This document shows positions 54,581 to 64,000 of a stretch of DNA of 64,000 bases, in pieces; position 1 is the stretch's first letter, and each line of letters starts with the position of its first letter. Under the pieces are notes generated by a model that did not search any database, was not told where the DNA came from, and worked only from the letters and a program-made list of their open reading frames with translations. The stretch covers positions 1-64,000 of the forward strand of contig JAJEKV010000109.1 of the NCBI GenBank assembly GCA_021234155.1, given 5' to 3'. The stretch is from Isoetes taiwanensis (taxonomy: Eukaryota > Streptophyta > Lycopodiopsida > Isoetales > Isoetaceae). The position numbers and the translations under genes are program-made.

Positions 54581-57500
54581 TAGCATTTTTCTGGGGCTCT
54601 AGTTTGTTTGTGAATCGTTATTTCTTGCATGTTCTTCATCGACTTATTATCGAATTTTCTCCGCTCTCGTGAGTTCCCTTGACTCTCTTTCTTTGATACT
54701 AGGCAGGAGAGAGGCTTTTCCCTGCTTGGTTTTCCAGTTTGACGTCTCTTTCCAGTTCTTCCCTGACCTTGTCCTTTTTTTGGCCATTCTTCAACCTTCG
54801 ACCTCGATCCCGTTTTGATAAGGATGTTCTTTTTCTGTCAGGGGCTTTTGTCTGTTATCATGCGAGCCCTTATTCGAGAATGCCATCCAAACACACATCC
54901 ATTGTGGCAGCTTATCCCATACCCATATCCAAACACTTTTCCATTGTGGCTGAGGGACCTGAAGATGCCACCTATTAGATGGAGGCAAGATTTCAGAATG
55001 CAAAAGCAATTTATACACAGAAGACACAAACCGCCTTGGCTGGATATCCTGATGGCAACCTGTTAGCCTAAAACCTGGAATTTTAGCCTAACCTCAAAGG
55101 AATCTTAAACAGAATGGTTAGAACCTCCAGATCACTTAGGGTGATCAATCCTTGTCATATGAAACCAGAAAATTCATTTTTGAAGTGCTAGTTTTTTCAA
55201 AATCACTAGAGTCCCTGAAACTGAAAAAACTGTCAGAGCAAAAACTGAACTTGCAGACACACCTTGAGAGATTTTGAAGATCTGATTGGTGTTATAAGTG
55301 GTCAACAAGCAGAGGAAAATGGTGGAGAAGATTTGACTTGATTTGAATAAGGGAGGGTCAAGAAAATCAAGGTCAAAGGCAGGTCAAAAAATTGGCCAGT
55401 GCCAAAACAGAGAGCCAAATTTTTCAGATGGAGTTTGATGGGAAATTTTGGGTTGGGATCTGTGCAGACAACTTCAAAATAGCCTCTAGATCACGTGCAA
55501 AAGGTTTGAATAGCAAAAGGATGTTTTAGTTTTCCTGTAAGTAAACAAAACCTCAAGAAAAGAACAAACTCTGTAACAGTTATGAAAAGAAATCTTTTTA
55601 TATGTTTTCTCCGAATGTATAGGTTTCTAGGATTCCTATAAGGATGAAATGCAACTATCTGAAGAGGATATAATCTCTGAGTAAGTGTTTTTGGTCTTGT
55701 TTTTGGTTTTTTTGCTTTTTTAAAAGAGTAATGCAGGATTACAAAAAATGGATGTACAATGATGAAAACGATTTTTCAGGCAAAGACTATGCATTATAGC
55801 AATGTGGTACAGAAAGTTTGATAATGTCAACTGGGTATTACCAAAGTTTCGAAAATAATAATGCTTGAGTAATAATGTTGAGAGCAATTTCAAGACTGTA
55901 TGAGTCTTTCGAGTGCTTCAAAATTACCAATGAAGTAATATGGAATGATTATTTAAGTTTGCAATCGAGGTGCTTCGATCTTTGAGTCACAGTCTATGAA
56001 TTTGGGACTTCAATCTCGAACGAAATAGAGCTGGAATCTGAGCAGAGCAGAGCAAAATGATATCAAAATATTCAGTGCGCCAAAATCACAGAGGTATATC
56101 TCTGAGGGGCGTGTCGATTTGATCTGTAATGCTGGTTTAAGAACTGTTCCTCTCACAAAACTAGCTCGGCCGAGTGATTTTAGGCCTAATTTGAGCAATT
56201 TCTCACGGATCAAATGCCACAGAGGGTCCCCAAGGTCTCGGAAAAGGTTCAGGAGTTGATCTCGGGGGAAAATTGGCGGGATTCAATCAAATTTAGGCAC
56301 GAATTGGCCGGATTTAGCAGGTTCCCCTATTTCTTAGGGTTCATCAAAAATTCTTAAGGGTGATATATCCCACAGGCACAAACGAGTCTGGCAGCTTCTG
56401 TATATAAGGAATAGTGTTGACCCCACTATTAAGTTTACGTGCCTTGAGAGGGACACCCGGCCCTGTGTTCCGGCCCCACGCCTTTGCCACGTGGAAAAAT
56501 TGGGGTGACACGGAACTATCTGAAAATAGATAGGGTAGATAGGCTAGAATAGGTTTTTTATTTTTTTGGCACGCATCCCAAGAATCCAGTTTTGAAGGCC
56601 TTCCCAAAGGTTTTTTTCAAATTTAAAAAGGCTATGCTAGCTCTTTTTTGCCAAGCTTTCCATCTAGAAGGTTTTCAGGTCAAACTGAAACATTTAAATT
56701 TTTGTCCATTTTGACCCATGGTCAATAAATATTGCAACATAGGGATGGTGAAAAAGTCATGGGAAAAAGATGGGAAAAGGGTGTAAATAGGCTATACTAG
56801 GGTTTAGGAAGATGAAATGAGAATGAGAAAAGAGTTTTCTTGCCTTTGAAGTTTTTCAAGATCATTAGGGGGCAATTCTCAATTGAAGGTAGGATCAATA
56901 AAAAAATGGGTAGTGAAATGATGGGGAAAGGTCTCAAAAGTGAAAAACATGGTGAGAGAAAGGTTATAAAAGGTTCATAGGACATAAAAAAGGTGGATAT
57001 GGAATGAAGACAAGATGGGTACCTCTGTAGCACTTGATTTCATCTCAGATTGTCTCTAATGCTCAAATCATACCTCATAGTGAAGACACATTTGCTCAAA
57101 GCCTAAGGGTCTTCCAAACTTCTATAAGGGTCTTCCAAACTTCAAGGCTAGAATAAGAGCATGTTTCACTTCCAAGATGGCATCCTTGTATGTGTGACTT
57201 CAAACTACTAATGAAACTCAAGCAAGCTTCATAAGGTTGAGCTTTGGTAAAACATCTTGTGCTTCCTTGATAATCTTGCTATAGCCTTTGCCTGGTCTTC
57301 AAATCAAAGGAAAAATGTTAAACAAATGGGAATGTGTCTAAAAGGTATTTTACCTCAAGGAAAAGATTAGGCTATAAAAGGAGATCCCCAATGCCTTCCA
57401 AACTTGGTCAAATGTCTTCCAAACTCTAATGGGATCACAATAGCCTGAAACTTTTCCTTAGAGGAAATATGGATGAAACAAAAGTTTTTGATAATAGATG

Positions 57501-60480
57501 CTAGTCCATGTTGCCAGAAATGGGCAACACAACCCCATACGACTACCTCAATATGTGGACCAGAATCCTGTGGCAACAATGCAGCAATATGATTCCAGAT
57601 TACTCTGTCACATCTGCACAACAAGAACTTTGTTCTAAATGCTTCCCATGACATGAGATGACCAGACTCATACCAAGCTGCAATAGTGCTTATACCAGCT
57701 GCTATCCATCGTCGTTGTGTCTTTGGATGAACAACCACACTTAGAGGCACATTCTGTGGAATGTCCTGCAAAGGAATCCACCAGCATGGAGTTGACAACT
57801 GAAGAGATGCCTCGGGATTAATATGGAAAAGAGACCTGACAGTGTCCCAAGCAGCAAGCAACCCCTTTAGAAAGGGAGAAGCATTAGTGATATGGTTTAA
57901 GGTTAATAACTAATAATGGTGCTCGGGGGAGTGGCCTTGCATGGAACAATATTTATTGATATGATCAAGTAAGAAAGTCATCCAGTATGTCTAAACCTTG
58001 CTATTATCAAAGAGAGAGCTAGAAATAAACCTTGACCTTTATTTAGAGGCAAAAAGGCAAAAAAAAAGGTATTGTTACCTATAAATAGAAGGACAACTTT
58101 GAGATATGATATCTCCGCGACCACAACTCAGAAATCGGCGATCCTTACCTTGTTGGAAAGCCCTTGAAGTCTAGTTTCCAGATTGGGCTTGGTTGTCCAT
58201 AGATTCCTTACGGTTTGAAAGTTATGCCCAGAAAGGTGCATAGGGGTCTGAGTTGACTGCACAACTAGATCTGCTTCTTCCTATGTTGATGATGTGCCTA
58301 GCCTTACCCTCTTATTCTAGTATCTTCTCTTGTTCCTTGCTCGATCATATCATTAGAAGGAGTTCATGTAACACCAGTGGTTGGTGACTAGAAAGAGTTT
58401 GTTCTTATCTGATCTTTGCGGAGTAGCTTGACTTGGTGATATCTCTTCTAGTTGGTCCGGTTGGGTGGTAAAACGAGTACCCTGTGGTATTTTGTTTTCT
58501 AATAAGTTGATGAATTTGCAGGAAGAATAGAGCATTCGTAACAATTAGGATACGGATGCATATGATAAAGTAAAGCCCAAGGAAGGAGGGGCTTAATGGT
58601 GGCCTTATGAAATGGGAGACAATGCTGAATCGACTGCACCAACAACCTCAGGCCAGGAGAATCATCATTACCAATGAAAATCCTCCAAATAAATTTTGAT
58701 ATCATCACCTTGCTTTGGAGGTGAAAATCCAACATTGTGACATCTATACAATGCTATTTTTGAAAGAATGAACATTGTCATTATGGTATGAAAGTGATCA
58801 TGATGTAAGGCTACAATGGCACAAAGACATGTTTGTGTAGTGTGGTCGATGTAGGTCCCTTTTAGTTGTGATATAACAAAGATATCATGGTAATGGGTGT
58901 ATTATATAAGGTAACAAAAATATAATGGTAATAAGTGTGTGCAATTAATTTACTAACTTTAAGGGCAAGATAAACAATTACGTAGGCAGAAAGAGATGTA
59001 AATGTTGAGATCATAAGGAGTTGCAAGACTATGCTCTTTTCAAATTAGACTAATCTTAGCTCTTTTCAACTTATGCTAATGTTATGAAAGTTTGATCTTA
59101 TGATGATTATGATTATATTAAAACATATAGAACCTAAATATCATAAATATTACAAACTTGAATACCAACTTTGTGGTGCAACACTATTATTTTGCATTAA
59201 GTGCAAGTGCATGTGAGAACAACTATAGGTACTGATGACGGTGCAAACATTTGTAGAAGACCTTGCTAAATTTTAATTTAAAATGGAAGAAGGAAGATGG
59301 ATCGCTATGTTCTTATGTTTGGCAAGGGCCTGTGATATTGTGCTTAGAATGCTGTGTTGTGTAATCCATGCACCGAAGCATCAACTTGAGAATGTAGAAC
59401 AGGTAGCATGGGCAATGTAGTTGTGAAATTTCCAAAAATGTAATCATTTTAGATGCAAGGGAGCTCGATCATATACAATATTCTCGCTAGCCTTATGAAG
59501 TTAGGGCAAGCATGATGTAAGATTTTTTTGCTCTAACAAATATGGATAAACCTATATGAACCTTGAGAATGTTGTTGTTGCCTCTAATAATTGCTTGCAA
59601 TTCAAGTTCAAATTCACCCGGCATCACACAAATTGTTGTTGTATTGGAGATATTGGCTCAAGAAAAGTACTGTGTATGGCTGATGACCTGATGACCTGGG
59701 CTACAATAAGATTGCAAAAGCCACCCATGGGAAAACTCAGAAGCATACATTGAATACAAATGTTTAAGATATTATAAATCCGTATGTCAACATCTACACA
59801 TTGCTTCAACAATGAACCAATGATGTTATTTTTAAGTGTTTTATTTGAAAAAGAAATTAACAACAAATAAAGAAATCGCTTATTGAGTCTCTCTAAAGAA
59901 TGAGAATGAGAATGATTTTTTATCGTCCACTGAGGCCAATCGGCCTATGGGACCCATAGGCCAATCGGCCTATGAGAAGGAAAGGTGAACAATGAACCAT
60001 ATTACTAATAATGGACCAATGATGTTAGTTGTCCTTTATTTGACAAAGAAATCCAGCATTTGAAATAATAAGTGAGCATTAAAATTGGAGAACATTCGAT
60101 TAATAGAATCAAGCATTCTTCATGCAAAAGGCAGAATACTGCTAATATAGTAATTGCAAATCTGTGAGCAATCCATCCTTGCACATTTGTTCTAGAATGG
60201 ACCAATGATATTTTCTCCTGAGTCTTTATTGAAATCAAAAAGTGAAACTTTTAAAAGCATCAGTGAGCATTAGAACATTTGATAAATTGAATCAGACACA
60301 ATACATGCTCGATAAGTAGAATCATTGGAGAAACAACACTTGATAAATTGAATCAGGCACTTTACATGCTCGAACAGGTAGAATCATGTAATCTCTCGAC
60401 TTCAAACCAGTAAGCAAACCTAACCATGCAAGAAAAGCTAGAAAGTACAGTCAACTTGGCTTAATAAGCAAATCAAAAGA
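54581..60480. repeat. Array unit 4, full length with a solo-LTR insertion
   Basis: Unit sequence at 54581-55060 and 57530-60480. LINE pieces (minus strand): 54930-55060 continuing at 57530-57895, and FIWRIFIGNDDSPGLRLL at 58499-58735. The insertion splits the LINE piece within GATGGCAACCCCATACGAC. Confidence 0.85.
55061..57529. mobile_element. Solo LTR, 2,469 bp, with 5-bp TSD
   Basis: Begins TGTTAGCC and ends GGGCAACA, inverted TGTT/AACA ends typical of LTRs. CAACC is duplicated exactly on both sides (55056-55060 and 57530-57534), and the empty site GGCAACCCCATACG is intact in units 3 and 5. There is no primer site, polypurine tract or coding domain inside, so this is most simply a solo LTR left by recombination between two LTRs. 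The family is not recognised. Orientation cannot be set. Confidence 0.85.
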
Positions 60481-63400
60481 TAGCATTTTCTGGGGCTCTA
60501 GTTTGTTTGTGAATCGTTATTTCTTGCATGTTCTTCATCGACTTATTATCGGAATTTTCTCCGCTCTCAGCAGTTCCCTTGACTCTCTTTCTTTGATACT
60601 AGGCAGGAGAGGGGCTTTTCCCTGCTTGGTTTTCCAGTTTGACGTCTCTTTCCAGTTCTTCCCTGACCTTGTCCTTTTTTTGGCCATCCTTCAACCTTCG
60701 ACCTCGATCCCGTTTTGATAAGGATGTTCTTTTTCTGTCAGGGGCTTTTGTCTGTTATCATGCGAGCCCTTATTCGAGAATGCCATCCAAACACTTATCC
60801 ATTGTGGTAGCTTATCCCATACCCATATCCAAACACTTTTCCATTGTGGCTGAGGGACCTGAAGATGCCACCTATTAGATGGAGGCAAGATTTCAGAATG
60901 CAAAAGCAATTTATACACAGAAGACACAAACCGCCTTGGCTGGATATCCTGATGGCAACCCCATACGACTACCTCAATATGTGGACCAGAATCCTGTGGC
61001 AACAATGCAGCAATATGATTCCAGATTACTCTGTCACATCTGCACAACAAGAACTTTGTTCTAAATGCTTCCCATGACATGAGATGACCAGACTCATACC
61101 AAGCTGCAATAGTGCTTATACCAGCTGCTATCCATCGTCGTTGTGTCTTTGGATGAACAACCACACTTAGAGGCACATTCTGTGGATTGTCCTGCAAAGG
61201 AATCCACCAGCATGGAGTTGACAACTGAAGAGATGCCTCGGGATTAATATGGAAAAGAGACCTGACAGTGTCCCAAGCAGCAAGCAACCCCTTTAGAAAG
61301 GGAGAAGCATTAGTGATATGGTTTAAGGTTAATAACTAATAATGGTGCTCGGGGGAGTGGCCTTGCATGGAACAATATTTATTGATATGATCAAGTAAGA
61401 AAGTCATCCAGTATGTCTAAACCTTGCTATTATCAAAGAGAGAGCTAGAAATAAACCTTGACCTTTATTTAGAGGCAAAAAGGCAAAAAAAAAGGTATTG
61501 TTACCTATAAATAGAAGGACAACTTTGAGATATGATATCTCCGCGACCACAACTCAGAAATCAGCGATCCTTACCTTGTTGGAAAGCCCTTGAAGTCTAG
61601 TTTTCAGATTGGACTTGGTTGTCCATAGATTCCTTACGGTTTGAAAGTTATGCCCAGAAAGGTGCATAGGGGTCTGAGTTGACTGCACAACTAGATCTGC
61701 TTCTTCCTATGTTGATGATGTGCCTAGCCTTACCCTCTTATTCTAGTATCTTCTCTTGTTCCTTGCTCGATCATATCATTAGAAGGAGTTCATGTAACAC
61801 CAGTGGTTGGTGACTAGAAAGAGTTTGTTCTTATACAGTCTTGCGGAGTAGCTTGACTTGGTGATATCTCTTCTAGTTGGTCCGGTTGGGTGGTAAAACG
61901 AGTACCCTGTGGTATTTTGTTTTCTAATAAGTTGATGAATTTGCAGGAAGAATAGAGCATTCGTAACAATTAGGATACGGATGCATATGATAAAGTAAAG
62001 CCCAAGGAAGGAGGGGCTTAATGGTGGCCTTATGAAATGGGAGACAATGCTGAATCGACTGCACCAACAACCTCAGGCCAGGAGAATCATCATTACCAAT
62101 GAAAATCCTCCAAATAAATTTTGATATCATCACCTTGCTTTGGAGGTGAAAATCCAACATTGTGACATCTATACAATGCTATTTTTGAAAGAATGAACAT
62201 TGTCATTATGGTATGAAAGTGATCATGATGTAAGGCTACAATGGCACAAAGACATGTTTGTGTAGTGTGGTCGATGTAGGTCCCTTTTAGTTGTGATATA
62301 ACAAAGATATCATGGTAATGGGTGTATTATATAAGGTAACAAAAATATAATGGTAATAAGTGTGTGCAATTAATTTACTAACTTTAAGGGCAAGATAAAC
62401 AATTACGTAGGCAGAAAGAGATGTAAATGTTGAGATCATAAGGAGTTGCAAGACTATGCTCTTTTCAAATTAGACTAATCTTAGCTCTTTTCAACTTATG
62501 CTAATGTTATGAAAGTTTGATCTTATGATGATTATGATTATATTAAAACATATAGAACCTAAATATCATAAATATTACAAACTTGAATACCAACTTTGTG
62601 GTGCAACACTATTATTTTGCATTAAGTGCAAGTGCATGTGAGAACAACTATAGGTACTTGATGACAGTTGCAAACATTTGTAGAAGACCTTGCTAAATTT
62701 TAATTTAAAATGGAAGAAGGAAGATGGATCGCTATGTTCTTATGTTTGGCAAGGGCCTGTGATATTGTGCTTAGAATGCTGTGTTGTGTAATCCATGCAC
62801 CGAAGCATCAACTTGAGAATGTAGAACAGGTAGCATGGGCAATGTAGTTGTGAAATTTCCAAAAATGCAATCATTTTAGATGCAAGGGAGCTCGATCATA
62901 TACAATATTCTCGCTAGCCTTATGAAGTTAGGGCAAGCATGATGTAAGATTTTTTTGCTCTAACAAATATGGATAAACCTATATGAACCTTGAGAATGTT
63001 GTTGTTGCCTCTAATAATTGCTTGCAATTCAAGTTCAAATTCACCCTAAGATCACACAAATTGTTGTTGTATTGGAGATATTGGCTCAAGAAAAAATACT
63101 GTGTATGGCTGATGACCGATGACTGGCTACAATAAGATTGCAAAAAGCCACCCATGGGAAAACTTCGTAAGCATACATTGAATACAAATGTTTAAGATAT
63201 TATAAATCCAGATATGTCAACATCTACACATTGCTTCAACAATGAACCAATGATGTTATTTTTAAGTGTTTTATTTGAAAAGAAATTAACAACAAATAAA
63301 GAAATCGCTTATTGAGTCTCTCTAAAGAATGAGAATGAGAATGATTTTTATCGATCCCAATCGAGGCCAATCGGCCTATGGGACCCATAGGCCAATCGGC

Positions 63401-63912
63401 CTATGAGAAGGAAAGGTGAACAATGAACCATATTACTAATAATGGACCAATGATGTTAGTTGTCCTTTATTTGACAAAGAAATCCAGCATTTGAAATAAT
63501 AAGTGAGCATTAAAATTGGAGAACATTCGATTAATAGAATCAAGCATTCTTCATGCAAAAGCGAGAATCTTCGCTAATATAGTAATTGCAAATCTGTGAG
63601 CAATCCATCCTTGCACATTTGTTCTAGAATGGACCAATGATATTTTCTCCTGAGTCTTTATTGAAATCAAAAAGTGAAACTTTTAAAAGCATCAGTGAGC
63701 ATTAGAACATTTGATAAATTGAATCAGACACAATACATGCTCGATAAGTAGAATCATTGGAGAAACAACACTTGATAAATTGAATCAGGCACTTTACATG
63801 CTCGAACAGGTAGAATCATGTAATCTCTCGACTTCAAACCAGTAAGCAAACCTAACCATGCAAGAAAAGCTAGAAAGTACAGTCAACTTGGCTTAATAAG
63901 CAAATCAAAAGA
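60481..63912. repeat. Array unit 5, uninterrupted 3,432-bp reference unit
   Basis: From TAGCATTTTCTGGGGCTCTA to the next identical start at 63913. Contents: a 335-bp head not shared with the dispersed copy; CCAAACACTT(A/T)TCCATTGTGG duplicated at the head/LINE junction (about 60786 and 60828); a LINE fragment on the minus strand at 60691-61310 with SVVVHPKTQRRWIAAGISTI and SGHLMSWEAFRTKFLL; a TATA-like ACCTATAAATAG near 61504; LINE FIWRIF piece 61924-62160; and about 1.7 kb of non-coding sequence ending in AATAAGCAAATCAAAAGA. Confidence 0.9.
63363..63408. repeat. Direct and inverted GGCC repeat inside the unit
   Basis: AGGCCAATCGGCCTATG occurs twice, separated by GGACCCAT, with CCTATGGG/CCCATAGG forming a perfect inverted centre. 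It recurs in every long unit (near 26945, 54032, 59935). Confidence 0.8.
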
Positions 63913-64000
63913 TAGCATTTTCTGGGGCTCTAGTTTGTTTGTGAATCGTTATTTCTTGCATGTTCTTCATCGACTTATTATCGGAATTTTCTCCGCTCTC
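63913..64000. repeat. Array unit 6, start only
   Basis: TAGCATTTTCTGGGGCTCTA restarts at 63913 and continues to the window edge; the array extends beyond the window. Confidence 0.9.

Noticed and set aside
60503-60878. Plus-strand ORFs at the head of each array unit
   Set aside because: Hydrophobic, domain-free frames that mostly overlap the antisense of LINE coding sequence; conservation among units reflects recent duplication only.

Overview
The window is transposon-dense nuclear DNA from a land plant. The plant signs are: a CACTA-type transposon end, a chromodomain-bearing Ty3/gypsy element primed by initiator-tRNA-Met, a TRIM mini-retroelement, L1/Tx1-like LINE debris, pentatricopeptide-repeat (PPR) gene fragments of the organelle RNA-editing type, and repeat-copy differences concentrated at CAG/CTG, the trinucleotides that plants methylate in heterochromatin. 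I cannot name the species. No intact host gene is visible; nearly everything is mobile or duplicated DNA.

Layout. 1-4270: the 3' part of a CACTA-like element, with a degraded multi-exon gene, GC-rich subterminal repeats and the terminal TTTTTGTAGTG. 4374-4643: a PPR E-motif pseudogene. 4883-12096: a 7.2-kb palindrome with two arms of about 3.5 kb, each holding a TATA-like cassette and a 26-bp tandem array. 12097-16704: a region bounded by inverted copies of a terminal module of about 130 bp and containing a foldback element and a CACATG microsatellite. 16.7-23.8 kb: unrecognised sequence, PPR debris, a third copy of the TATA cassette and a 600-bp duplication. 23826-27494: a LINE 3' end fused to a diverged copy of a 3.43-kb unit. 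28.4-43.5 kb: a 0.47-kb repeat cluster invaded by a complete 13.1-kb chromovirus (28931-42057, TSD CCAGG) and a complete TRIM (42917-43495, TSD GGAAC). 45.9-64 kb: a tandem array of the 3.43-kb unit, interrupted by a 2.9-kb insert carrying a captured RCC1/coiled-coil gene fragment and by a 2.47-kb solo LTR (TSD CAACC).

The most interesting object is the chromovirus. Beyond gag-protease-RT-RNaseH-integrase-chromodomain it has about 4.3 kb of extra sequence ahead of gag, with two leader cassettes of the same architecture (two GTCTCAC...GTGAGAC repeats, then TATAAATA, then a leader of 110-118 nt, then ATG). The first drives an ORF whose N-terminus is MARTKQTA, identical to the histone H3 tail, followed by an ARK motif and a strongly basic segment. 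An element that both reads histone tails (chromodomain) and encodes an H3-like tail deserves a close look.

A caution runs through the whole window. Copies of recent repeats differ from one another, and pol departs from its conserved sequence, mostly at CAG and CTG sites (for example CTG read as ACG, CAG as CGA or CGC). This looks like systematic long-read basecalling error at methylated CHG sites, so many apparent frameshifts may not be real.
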